A stretch of DNA of 64,000 bases from Nyssa sinensis. Its lineage: Eukaryota > Streptophyta > Magnoliopsida > Cornales > Nyssaceae. The DNA is taken from assembly GCA_008638375.1 (NCBI GenBank), contig CM018032.1, positions 50,366,501 to 50,430,500 on the forward strand, written 5' to 3'. The position numbers and the translations under genes are program-made. Positions 12,101 to 26,100 of this stretch are shown here, in pieces. The stretch's first letter is position 1, and the number at the start of each line of letters is the position of its first letter. The notes beneath the pieces are model-generated. The model worked only from the letters and a program-made list of their open reading frames with translations. It did no database searches and was not told the DNA's origin.

Positions 12101-15100
12101 GCCCAAAAATTAAGGTCTTAAAAAGACTATCTTTAAATTTACAAATAGTTATTACCTCCCCATCAAAAGTATGCCTATTCCTTTCCTTTCAAATGCACCA
12201 AAACAAACAAATAGGCGTCATTCTCCAAACCATCCTCGCGTTCTTCTTGCCACATCCCACATTCCATTCTTTCAAAACCCCATCATCGAAAATGGCACTA
12301 CCCCAACAACACCCAAACAATGTGAAAATCAAACCCCATACTTCGTAAAGGGATGGTGAAGGAAGATGTGACTAATAGTCTCTTTGAAGTACAAGTTACA
12401 TTAGCCTGCCAAACTTTATCCTCTCCTCTAAGATTGTCCATTTTTAGATTGCACCCCAAGCTAAGGACCATACAAAAAAAGCAGCCTTTATTAGGGCTTT
12501 GGTACACCATATAACTTTCCAAGGAAATTTTCGCCCTCCCTTTCTAGCCAATCCTTATTTAGTATGATTTGACTGTGAACTTCTTATTCCCATCATTTCT
12601 CCAAAAAATCATGTGAGGAGCATCCTTCCTAGGCTTGTGTTGGTTGAGAAGTTTCAAAAAGCATATCACCTCCTCTATTTTCCAATCATGGAAATTTCTC
12701 TGGAAACAGGGATTACGAACAAACTCCTCACCCGAATAGGACAAAAAATATATTACTTTTGCCTCCGGATTCAAAGCTAATTGGAACAGTCCAGGGAATT
12801 TTCTTTCAAAGAGAGCTCGTCACACCAAACATCCTCCCAAAAGCTCACCAAGTCCCCAGACCCAATAGAATGTCCAGTCCTTTGGAGAAAGTCACCCCTC
12901 TCCCTACTAATGATTCTCCAAATGCTTACTCCCTAAGTCCCCTCCCCTATTTTTGAGTCCCACCCATTCTTCTCACACCGAAATTTGTTTTCAATTACCC
13001 TCCTCTACATGTCCAAAGCCATTCCCCAATAAGGCCTTGTCAAAGACTCACAATTCTTTGATCTCTAAGCCCCCCCTCCTTCAATGAAGCTCGAATTCTA
13101 TCCTAGTTTACTAAGTGCATCCTCCTTTCCCCCTTCTTTCCTTCCCATGATAAGTCCTATTAAATCTTGTCCAATCTTCTTTTGACCAAGACTAGAAGCG
13201 AAAATAAAGACTATGATATGTAGGAAGGCAAGCCAGTGTACTTTTGATCAACTTTAATTTGCCTCCTTTCGATAAGTATTACCTTTTTCATCTCGCCAAC
13301 CTTCTTTGGAATCTATCTATGATTGAATCCCATATTGCCCTAGTTTTTGTTGCTGCCCCTAAAGGAGGTCCCAAGTATACTGAAGGAAATGCTCCCACCT
13401 TGCATCCCAAATTCCATGCTAGACTATCAATTCCCGCCACCTCCCCCGCGAGGATAAGTTACCTTTTGTTCAAATTAATCCTTAACTTCGAAACTGCCTA
13501 AAAGCATAACAACACACTCTCAAGTATCTCAATTGATTCTCCTTCGCACCACAAAAGATCGCGGTGTCATCAACAAACAAGACATGAGATACCTCAACTT
13601 TCTCTACCCCCATTCCCCAACTCCCAAGCTTGTGATAAATCCTTCCATAACCATAACAAATAGAAGTGGAGATATAGGACCTCCCTATCTCAGCCCCCTC
13701 GAACTTTGGAAAAAGCCTGCAGCCTCTCCATTTATCAAAATAGAGAGCAAGATTGTAAAAATTTACCATCTTATCCTTCCTTGCTATTTGTCCCCAAATC
13801 CCATTTTTCTCATCATAAACACTAAAAAAATTCTAGCTAACATGATCACAGACATTGAGTTTCTCAATGTCAAGTTTACACACCAAACCGGCCTTCCCAC
13901 TTGTCCGATGAGGGTCAATACACTCATTAGCGATCAAGCTGCATTCAAAATCTATCTTCCATCTACAAAATCATTTTGGCTATCCAAAATGAGTTGCCCT
14001 AAGGCTTCCAATCTACTAACCAAAACCTTTGCCAACAACTTACCAAGCTGATAGGCCCAAGGATCAAAATTTCGTTTCGTAGTGTTGATTCAGTCACCTA
14101 AAAAACAGAAATATTTTAGAAACCTTTCGAAGATGTTTCGGAAATATAGTAGAAACGATGAAAAAAAGTAAAATGTATAGAAACATTTGAAAACATAAAG
14201 TAAAATATATGAATGTGTGAAGATAAATATTATAATTAATTGAAAATGTTTTAGGGTACATGTCCATCCACACAAGAAGATACTAGGGTGAAATTGAAAA
14301 ACAAAACGTAAAGTAAATTAGTCATTAATCATTAATACCAAATAACTCTTTACTTATTAAAAACCAGTATAAAAGATTTAGAGCTAATTTGTTTTATGTA
14401 ATATGAATTTGTTATTTATTTGCTATAAAATATGTAAAATTATTATAAATCATAAAATAATAAATATATATTGTGTAATATCTACAAATTAGACAATTTG
14501 ACACAAGTTACATATAATATAATATAATAAATAAAAATATAGTAATTTAAATCTATTATAATTAGTAATTAAGTATTAAAATAAATTGTTTATCTACATT
14601 TTATTTACATTACTTTTACTTTTCATTTTTTATTATTTTTAAAGGAAAAGTAGAAATATCTTCTTATAATATTAGGTTTTAATCTTTCATTATCCTCTAT
14701 TTAAAAAACAAATTGATATTATCTGTTACCATCTTCTGGAAGTATTGTTGATACTAAAGAAATATTTCCACTATTTCGGTATGTTTCTACGGAAATAAAT
14801 TTATTTTCATAAAAACATGTGAATTTCGGTATTCTATTAGTGTTTCGTTTCGGTTCACTAGGAAACGAAACGTTTCAGCTGTTTCGATGGAAACGAAACG
14901 AAATTTTGATCCCTGGATAGGCCTATATACCCAACTTTGCAATCTTTGTTTCTCCAGTGCTAGGTAACCCGGCTCACCTATCCTTCCCACCAGGCATCTC
15001 CTTAGATAATCTAGTATCCCTCTGCATGGATCAAAATCAACCGTGACATTTCCCTAGTTGCCTCCATATCCATTGTCACTTTCAGCTCATCCTTTGGCTT

Positions 15101-17100
15101 TCCCACCTAAGACACCTCTATGAATGGCCTTTGGGCCCAGTTTCCACCATTTTCAATTGGCTAGCTTCCAGATTGCTGTGGTAGCTTCTCTCCACCCTCC
15201 TTTGTTGACTTTGGGGATGTAAAGACTGTATCGAACCACTCTGTTCGATTCCCCCACTCACAAAAGCTCCATCTTTATTTGATCTTCAAAACACCTGTAG
15301 ACTACAATTCTAATCATAGAAGACCCTTTTCGAGCTCCGGCCTCCCTTCGTCCCGCCATCTCATCCAACTGCATACATATCCACCGAAATCCCTCCTAAT
15401 CAACCGTCAATCTTCTCACCATTCCTCTTCCTCTCTCAGTAATCTGAAGGTGCTTTTGATTTCCATTGTCGACCTCTTCAACTTTGGACGTCTTCCCGTT
15501 CCAATGTGCAAAGTCTGTTGTCACCATTCTCATCTCATAGGTGCAACCTTGGATTACCAACTTCATAAACCACAAAATAAAAAATTCAGGACCGCAAACC
15601 AAGGGAGTATTTTCTTTCTCTTTTTTAAGCACACAATGTATTATCCTCAAATAATATTAGAACTGATTGAACTTTTATATGAGCAGTTCCTTCATTTCAC
15701 TTTCTTAACTTCTGGTGTAAAGGTTATGCTAAGAATTCCCACCTTTATGTTCTTTTCCTTCCTTGAATAAAAAGAATCAAGATTATAAAAAACTTGATTT
15801 TTTTTCTTCAGTTTTTGTTAAGTATAGAAAACCTAAAAAAAAATTTGACATATTGTTAGCACTGTCTCTGTGGTATGAGTAATTGATGTGGAGTGATTTT
15901 TTTTTCTTGTGCCACCAACATGCTAAGTAAGAGTTTTGGCAAGAATTAAATAAATGGTTCTAGCTCAAATTTGCCCTTGGGATTGATGTGTAATTGTACT
16001 GGGCTTCTTTTGATAAATATCTGCCAGTCCTACCATATATGTTGACCCTTCAGTTCAACTTTTATTTTATCATCAAAGAGGTGATTGACTATTCATTATG
16101 ATTATATTTATTTCGAGCTAGCAATAATTTGTGATTATTGACTCAAATTTTAGATAAATTTTATTTTTTGAATAATTTAGGAACAGATGAAAATATTGGA
16201 CATAAAACTCAGGTTTGCAATAAATGTCTTTTCCTCTCTATATGGATTTGGTTTGAGTTGAATAGTTGTGATTTATCCTTTTCATTTTATTTATTATTTT
16301 TTAATGATTACAACTTGGATAAATGCACAAGATGATCTTAACATGAATCAACTTTTGAGTTGTTGATGGGGGCTATGAAGCACGGACACTCTATTTTGGT
16401 TCATGTGTCCTTGTCGGACACTTGACACTCTCGGACACTTCCCGAACACGTGTCCAGACACTTGAATCATAGATGTTGATGATTAAATGAAGAAGTTCTT
16501 TAATTTTTATTTAATGACTTTGTTATTTTAATATATCTTAATAATATTTTTAAAATTTGTGTGTTTTATGCTAATTTTAATTAAAATAACATTAGGTTTT
16601 TATTATATTGTCATATAAAAAATATAAAAAAATTATATATATTCAACGTGTCCGTGTCCTATTTTTTTGAGAAATAACGTGCCTACTTATCCGTGTCGTG
16701 TCGTGTCGTATCTGTGTCCCGTGTCCGTGTCCGTGTCCGTATCCATGCTTCTTAAGATGGGGGTGTAGGCTGGATCTTGACCTTAGATGTCATCATGCAA
16801 GTTGGTTTTGTTAGGCTTCCGGACCATCAACATAAACTCAACCCAATTACTAATTACGATTATTTAGTAATATTTATCAAATTTTTCAGGCCCAAGAGTG
16901 TAAATTTGGGTTCAAAATACACTTAGGTCCAACTTGAATTTATTTGAACTTAACCCTTTGATAGGTCTAAGAATCACATTTTCAAAATGGTATAATTTGG
17001 TAAAATTGGGTCACATTTTAAACTTGATGTATAAAGTAGGGTTTGCTTGTATTCTCTTATCATTTTATGGTCTTTTGAGTTCATGGTGTTGGCCTAATAT

Positions 17101-17149
<49 letters not shown>

Positions 17150-20011
17150 GAGATGAGTAATGGTAATTTCATAGAATGACACCAAGGAAGTGCACCCATA
17201 AACAAAAAGAGAGTGCAAAAACTATACGCTCATACTCGAAGAGTCCCAAAAAGCTGCAAAAGAGAGCTCCCTGTGATCTAAAAATAAAGAGAGCTCAAGA
17301 CTAAATTTTTCATTGTCCAAATGGGAGACTCGACTCCTTCAAACACTTTATTGTTCCTCTCCCTCCAAATAATCCACCATACACAAAACGGGGCCATGCG
17401 CCAAGCTCTTCCTAATCTCCTTTGCCAATTTCATGTAAGGCCACTGATTTCCTCCAGCATAAATTCCGGAAGCTTTCTTTATTCCATGTCTTCAGCTTTT
17501 CTTTTAAAATTGACAGTTTCTTCACCAATTTATAGCTAGCTGACCCTGCCACTTTAAATTCCTTCTACCAACTGTCAACCAATGCCACGAAACCCTCTTC
17601 CTCCTCCTTGAGCCACATATTCTCAAATCTGAAAGGGCATTTGCCTCTTCTAATACCTCCGCTGCCCAACAAGGGAAAATGGTCCGAGGTGGCTCTGGGC
17701 AGAGCTACTTGACTAACATCAGCTGAAGTCTCCTCCCAATCTGTCGACGCCAGAAATCTGTCAATGCGGGAAAGAGATGGAGGCTATCTGTTATTTGTCC
17801 AAGTGAAGCGGGCTCCAATCAACGGGAGATCAATGAGATGGTTAGCATCAATAAAATCTGAAAATTCTGACATTGCCTTTGAAGCTCTAGCTGAAGGAGA
17901 CCTCTCACTTGGGAAGCGGGTGACATTGAAGTCACCCCCAATACACCATGGGTCTCCCCATGAGGAGAAGACTTCCTTCCTGCAATTCCACCCATAACTT
18001 ACTCCTGTCCCTATCATCAGTAGGGCCATAAACTCCCGATAAATTCCATGACAGCCTGTCCTCCACGAAAGAAAATCTACAGGACACCGAAAATTCCCCA
18101 ATCTTCACTAACTCCTTTTCCGCTACCCTTTTGTCCGAAAGGACAATCACCCCCCAAGCAGTCCCATTAGCTTTGAGAAAAGCCCAGTTGGCGTACCTCG
18201 ATTGCCACAAGGATCTAACCTCTTTGATGGAAATCTACTCCAGTTTTGTTTCTTGAAGACATACAACATCAGCTTTCCACTGCTACAGAAAGTTTTTCAC
18301 TACTTTCCTCCTCTCGGGGTCTTTTAACCCCCGGACATTCCATGATAGAATTTTGATCTTCACGAGTAACAATCTGCATCTTCCCCTCCCCTCCTCTCCT
18401 CCTGCTCTTGCTGCCCTCTGTCCCTCCTCTGCATTCGTAATATACCTCTAATTAAATTTCTGAGCTCCCTCTCCCCTTCCCAGCTGCTTTCTTTATGTAG
18501 TCCTTTCTTATTTCTTCTCACCTCCCGCTCCAGATCAATAGCCTCAAAAAGACAGATTGCATCACAGATTTTTCCTTCATAAGTTAGTACCAATTCCTTG
18601 CTAACCCCTTCAATATTTTCTTTCACCCAAGCTGACACCTCATCTGCTATACAATAGTCGTCTTCTCCATTCGCTGACTCCAGGGGAAGAACCTGCAGTG
18701 GAAAGAAATCCACTGAGCCAACAAGACTCCTTTCTGATTCCTTCTGGTCTGGACGCCATTCATTAATGCTCAGGTTATCCTCCCCCCAAAAAATCTCCCC
18801 GCAGTTCTGATTTGAAGAATGCGACAGCTCCTTCCTCTCTGGCACCTGATCACTTTCATCCAATTTTTCCAGCTGCTTCATCTCAGCATCATTGCCCTCC
18901 TGCATTGTTATGATCTGTCTGAAATTTTTGTCACCAACCTTCTGCAATTCCTGGCATTGTTGCATAATGCAAGGCCTGATGTTTGGAAAGAGCCCGTCTG
19001 GAATGTGTAATTTCATACCTTTACCCAACAACAATTGAATTATCTGCCCCTCTGGCACGCTTGTAGCGGGTTCAGGTGACTCCTTTCAGACTCCAGCTTC
19101 CACAGACCCGTCTTTGCTTCTCATCTCCATGATTTCAGATTGTGGTCAGTGGAGGCCTCGGGTTGATGACCTTGGTTTTTAGCTTATCTCAGAGGAGGAG
19201 CAAAGCTGGCTGGAGAGACCTTTCTTTGAAGAGGAAGTGGTGGTGACGATGGCATTTTTCCAGCGATGCTGGTTAGTGATTAGGGCGGATGTGATGGAGG
19301 TTTTTTAGAAGTTTACTGTTCAGGGGTTTTTGAAAGAACCTTTGTGGTTTTTGGTTTTGATTCCTAAGATGGGAGGAGCTATAGCGTTGCAGGATTTTCG
19401 CCTTATTAGCTTCGTTGGGGTTCTGTACAAATGAATTGCTAAGATGTTTGTTATTACTTATTTAAAAAAAATAAAAGAATTAAAGGTATATTAAAAAGAA
19501 CCAAAGGGGCAAAATCTCATGTACAAATAATGTATACAAAACAAAGCCCATATGTCCCTAAAGGAAAAGTGTCCATATTCTCTATGAACTCCAAAAAAAA
19601 AATTTGAGGGAAGGGTTGACTCTCCCTGTCTCCCTACTAAATAATAAACCCAAAAATTGTTTTTCAAAGAAACCCCATTAAACATAATGGGGCTGCAGTA
19701 CAGGCCTTGCCTTTCTCCTCCTATTAGCTTTGTGCCTCCTCTCCCATTGTTAATAAGTCTTGATGGAACATGTAAACCACCTCAAAGAAAGCCAAGGGAA
19801 GATATGTCTCCCTCCCTCCTATAATTATTAAAATGTCTAGACAAGTCTCATCAGTGGTCGGGTGATTGACTAAGCAGTCACATGATGCACACAACACATT
19901 ATAGGTGTTGCATTGCTCTGGTACATTTGTCCCTAATTGTATGTTTTTAATGAATATTTTTGCAAGTAGTAAAGATGAAGATAAAAAATTTATAACAGGA
20001 AACTTCCTTTT

Positions 20012-20104
<93 letters not shown>

Positions 20105-23100
20105 CAGAGAGAGATTGTTTCGTTGGAAAGTGCCTTGTACAAATTTAGTTTGGAAAAAAATTTACTCTCTTTTGTGGTTCCCTTTTAAAGAGCCTTTTTT
20201 TGGTCATCAATAATGCAAATAAATAGATTACTTCATTCTTTAAATAAATCCAAATAGACATAACAAGCAAGGTGATTTATTTTCTTAAAACTTAATTGAT
20301 GCCATCCAAAATTTCAGTAGAATAGTGAACCAAAGGATCTTAAAGTTTTAAGTTATATATGTGCGCGTGTGTGTGTGTCACGGATGGGGGTTTTGAATGT
20401 GAAAATTGTCCAAGTGTGGTCCGATCGACGCAAAAATGGATGTGCACCTCTTTCTTACTTATTGAACGGTGTGAGAAAAAACAACAGTTAGAAAGGACTC
20501 CTAGTCGGGTGTTATGTGAAAATTTAGACCCTTAGAGGTTTAGGTTTCACATAAGTTGTGAATGGGAGTTTAAAGTGCGAAAAATGTCCGAGTGTGATTG
20601 ATGGACATGAAGACGGGCAAGCACCTCTTTTTTACTAAAAGTAAACTGTTGAGAAAAAAAGAGAGTAAAAAAGAACTCCGAGTCAGGGTTATGTGATAAA
20701 TTTAGGAGGTTAAAAGTTTTAAGTTTTACACAAATAAAGAATGCGGAGTTTGAGTGCGAAAAATGTCAGAGTGTGATCTGATCTACCTGCATGTTGGGGG
20801 GTGGTGGTTAAATGCAGCCCCTTCGGTGTTGAAATGAAATTTGCGGAAGTATACTTAATTTTAAAACCTAAGTATGCAAGTCACTCTGGCAGTGGAAATC
20901 TGTGTGTAAACTGGTCGAAGTTTAATAACATGTATGATTTTTTCTGTTTAGGTTTTTGTTTCAAATGCAGCCTCTTCGGTGTTGAAATGAAGTTTTCTGA
21001 AGTATACTTAATTTTAAAACCTAGTATTAGTATAACTATGCAAGTCACTCTGGAAGTGGAAATCTTTGTGTAAACTTGTGGAAGTTTAATAGCATCTATG
21101 ATTTTTTCGGTTTAGGTTTCTGTGGAGACAACTATTGGATTCATTAAAGAAGCACCTGATCTTGGAGTTTCTGGTTTCAACATCTACCATAAAAATCGCC
21201 TCATCAGGGTATGTTTTGGTTATGATTGAGAAAAGTTGTAATGATTGTAGTTATTTGATCATTTTTATGTTTTGATTTTTATGCTACTAATTGGCAATAC
21301 TAATGTTGCATTGTTTATATGCCAGGCTTCAAACTCTTGACTTCTTCTTTAAATTTAAGAACGTTATTTTCTATTTTTTTCTTTTTATTTTTGGTGATAG
21401 ATGAAAAGTTTTAATGCTCCAGCTGGGAATCGAACCCGGGTCTCTCTCCATTGTAGTGTAAACATATTAAATGATTTTGAATGATACAGTTTGGTAACCT
21501 TGGACTGCAAACTTGGTGTAATGGTGTGCTCATGACGTACTTTTTATGTTACTAATGTGGTGAGTCTGTCACATTGTTTCAGCCGTACTGGAAAGTCACT
21601 AGTGACGGTTCTTCTAAAGGGAATGGCGTTGTTGGTATGCCTATACTCCTCATGTTTTATCGCAAAGTACTTTCTATATATTACAGCCATTTGCTTACTG
21701 CATTTTATTGCAGGAGTTCTTGAAGCAAATTTCATAGAACCAGCACATGACAAGCAGGACTTTGAGAGATCATCTTTGTTCATCCGCCTTGAAATGAAGC
21801 TGAAACAAATGATAATGGACTACTGGTGTGTTCCTTCTATCTTATTCTAGTTAAAAATTCTCGATTGAATTAAGTGGATGAAAAAAGAAATTGTTTAGAA
21901 GACATTTGGGTATCCCTTGGAAATTAGATGTCCTGTTTTACTTTTGTGTGAAATTTCAATGTTGCCATTTGTTTTCTTCACATTTTCATTGATTTTATCT
22001 TTTTTTTCATTGTTAATATCTAATATAGAATGTCATCAAATGTATTAGTAAAAAACTTGAATAGCATTTTTTGTGGATGACTCTTTGTTGCTTTCTATGA
22101 TGTTCTTGAGTCCTAGTTTATCCGTATGAGCTTTGAGATGTTGGACTTTTATCGACACACTCCTGGCAAAAAATGAAAAAAAATTCAAGCAATCTTTGGG
22201 TAAGATTTACCATGTTGGAAAGTTATCTGACGTACAAAAGCCCTCACGAAGGTGGGGGTTTTTTTTTTTTTTGGGCCCATGTGGGGGACTATTCTAACCT
22301 TGGACAATTTGCAAAGAAGAGGACTTTGGCTAATAGATGCTGCATGTGCTTTGAGGAGGAGTCCATTAATCATTTGTTTCTACATTGTCTGGTTGTGAGG
22401 AATCTTTGGCATCTTGTCTCTTGCTTTTTGGTCACACTTGGCTAATGCCTAAGGTCTGTGGGAGAGTTAGTAAAGATATGGCATGGTGCCCGGGTTGCTT
22501 GTAATGTTAGAATGTGTGGTGGCTTGTCCCTCTTTATATATTTTGGTGTATTTGGAGACAGAAATGGTAGAACTTTTGATGGGGAGATAACTCTCCTTAA
22601 TAGGTTTAATGATAGGGTGTTACATTCTCTATACTTTGGGGTTATGGCATCATATGTCTTGTATAGATTTTTTTTGTTGATTTCTTTGGGAGGTTTAAGC
22701 ATTTAATTTTAGCTGCCCCTTTTTTTGTAAGTGTTTAGCCTTTTTTGGGATATTTAATGAAATTCCTTTACTTATCACAAAAAAAAAAAAGGTTGGGGTA
22801 GAGGTTATTGCAACAGTGGAGATGAACCGATCTCAAAAGAGTTAAGGAGAAGCATTTGGCACAACAAAAAATGTACACAAGTTCTCTAGTATCATGAAAC
22901 ATACATGGACAATAGAAAAACATGTATGTTAGGCAGAGACACTATGTTATTAGTGACTTGGCAAAAGAAAAAGAAGTATTTTTTTCATAGGTAAAAAAGG
23001 AATTTGTTAAGAACCCTAGAAGGGAAAATGTATAAAAAGCACTTTACATCAACTGTTTAGGCCCCCAAAAACTCTACAAAAGAATCTATACAAGATGGGT

Positions 23101-26100
23101 ACGATTCTAGCACCCAAAAATACAAAAGATGTAAAACCCTATCTTTAAATCTATTAGTGGGAGTTATTTTCCCCTCAAAAATTCTACACCCGCTTTACAT
23201 TGCTACCAACCCGAGTACCATGCCATATTCTAATTAGTTCTCCAACTCACCATGGCATCACCCAAAGGAACCCAAAAAGCAATAAGTACGCTTGCCAAAC
23301 ATCTCTAGCAAGAGGGTAATGAAGGAGCAAGTGGTTGATACTCTCTTCCCCCTCCCAACACTTAACACATCAATTTGCCAAAGAAAATCCTCTTCTTTGA
23401 AGATTGTCTTGGACTAAGCTTGCTTTCCATAACACGGACCAAGCAGAAAAGGAAACCTCTGTGGGAGCATTAATCTTCCAAATTGTTTTCCATGCAAAAT
23501 TTTCAACACCCTTGTTCACCAAGTGCAAGTAGAAAGATTTTACCGGAAATTTTCCTTTAGCATCCAACTTCCACCATAGAGCATCCATACTATTAATGTC
23601 CAAGGGGAAACTATGAAGAAGAGCCATCAAGTCAAGAACCTCCTCCATCTCCGACTCATTTCGATTTCTACTAAAGCAAGGAGCCTATATATAACCATTG
23701 TCATTAAAGGTAAGGTGATCCTTCACCCAAGCCTCATGGTTGGAAGAAATGCGAAAAAGCTTCTAAAGTTGTATTCCTACACAATTTATCTTTCCAAAAC
23801 TTCACCCTTTCTCCATTTCCTATCACCAAAGAAGTACATTCAAAGAAATTCTCTATCCCCGTTGTAATACTCTTCCAAAGCCCTACCTTGTGAGCCCCCT
23901 CAACCACCTTGGAACAACATTTACTTTCCCCATCACCCACCTTAGCAATTTTGGCGTTTCTCCACATAACATTATCTTCCTTAGCATATCTTCGAAGCCA
24001 TTTTCTAAGAAAAGATTTGTTGAAGACTCGCATATCCTTAATCTTCAAACAACTCCCTTCAAAGGAAATTTTATCTTTTCCCAACTTACTAAAATAGGGC
24101 CTCTCTCCTCCTCCTTTTCCCATAGGAAGACTCTTTGGATCTTTTGAAGCTTAGAGGCAACCAAGGCAAGAATTGGAAAGAGGGACATAAAAGATGTAAG
24201 GAGACTTCCCAACATGCTTTTGATTAGGGCGATTTTACCTCCTTTGGATAAGTATTGTTTCTTCTACCCAACTAATTTATTTTGGAATATCTCCAACATT
24301 GGGTCTCATATGGCTTTAGATTTTTGGATTTGTGCCAAACGGTAAACCCAAATAAGACGATGGCAAGGGACCCACCTTACAATCCAAGTTCCATGCTGAA
24401 ACCAAGAAAGAAAAATGATTCTCTATATTATTCCATTCAAAATATACAAGTGTATTTATACACAAATTGAGAGACTAAACTAGGAAAGTAGACTAATTAG
24501 AATCCCTATGATTGAGCCTATACAGTCAACCCTACAGCCTGTATATTCTAGAATAATCCTATGTCTATTCTGTAACACTTTCCCCTCAAGCTGGAGCATA
24601 GATATTAATCAGGCCCAGCCTTGTTGCAAATATAATCGACTCAAGCCCCATTGAGAGCCTTTGTGAAGATATCTCCTAACTGTTCTCCAGTTTTCACGTA
24701 TCCGGTAGAGATCAAATTTTGCTGCAACTTTTCACGAACAAAATGACAGTCAATCTCAATATGCTTAGTCCGTTCATGGAACACAGGATTAGAAGCAATA
24801 TGGAGAGCCGCTTGGTTATCACACCACAATTTTGCTGGTATTGAAGCTTTAAGACCAACCTCAATCAAGAGTTGATATATTCACATTATCTCACATACAG
24901 ATTGTGCCATAGCTCTATATTCTGATTCTGCACTGGATCGGGACACAACATTTTGTTTCTTACTCTTCCATGAAATCAAATTTCCTCCAACAAAAACACA
25001 GTATCCAGTAGTGGATCTGCGGTCAATCTTGGAACCTGCCCAATTTGCATCTGAAAAACATTCGATGTGAGTATGTCCATGATTCTTGTACAGTAACCCT
25101 CGTCCAGGAGTTCCCTTTAAGTAACACAAGATCTGTTCTAATGCTGCCCAATGGTGAACTGTTGGGGAGGACATGAATTGACTGACAATACTAACAGAGT
25201 ATGCAAGATCAGGACGTGTCACTGTAAGATAGTTCAACGTTCCAACCAGTCTCTTGTATTTTTCAGGATCTTCAAATAAGTCTCCATCTTTCGCGAGTTG
25301 TAGGTTGGGAAGCATTGGAGCGCTACACGGCTTAGCCCCTAACTTTCCAGTCTCAGTTAATAGGTCAAGCACATATTTCCTCTGGGATAGGACAATGCCT
25401 TTCTTGCTTCTCGTCACCTCAATTCCCAAGAAATACTTCAACACCCCTAAATCTTTCGTGTGAAACTGGCTATGAAGAAAGGACTTCAAAGATGAAATTC
25501 CCACAGTATCACTTCCAGTAATGACAATATCATCCACATACACAACAAGGAGAATGAGGCCAGATGTAGAATGCTTATAGAAAACTGAGTGGTCAGACTT
25601 ACTCTTATTCATTCCAAACTTCTCCACTGCCTGACTAAATTTTCCAAACCAAGCACGGGGACTCTGTTTCAAACCATATAATGACTTACGAAGATGACAA
25701 ACTCGCCCACACTCCCTCCTGAGCAACAAAACCAAGTGGTTGCTCCATATACACTTCCTCCTGGAGATCACCATGTAAGAACGCATTTTTGATGTTTAAC
25801 TGATGTAAAGGCCAATCATTAGTAGCTGCTAGAGAAATAAATAAACGAACCTGAGGTCAACTTAGCAACGGGGGAGAAAGTATCAGAATAATCCACACCA
25901 TAAGTCTGAGCATAGCCTTTAGCTACAAGACGAGCTTTAAGGCGAGCCACGGAACCATCGGAATTGAATTTGACAGCAAACACCCATTTACAGCCAATAG
26001 CTTTCTTTCCTGCAGGTAAAGGCACTAAATCCCAAGTATCATTAGCATCTAAAGCATTCATCTCTTCGATCATAGCATCACGCCATCCAGGATGGGACAA

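Noticed and set aside
13533..14051. 172-codon + strand frame
   Set aside because: Complement of the decayed LINE RT; composition and position explain it.
15279..15770. 163-codon + strand frame
   Set aside because: Lies opposite a LINE ORF1-like minus-strand reading and has no recognisable domain.
18360..19058. Independent host gene of 232 codons
   Set aside because: It directly precedes a LINE endonuclease on the same strand, with charged low-complexity composition typical of the LINE ORF1 end.
20385..20790. CRISPR-like or satellite array
   Set aside because: Three diverged copies of about 180 bp with no unique spacers of constant length; a plant nuclear intron.
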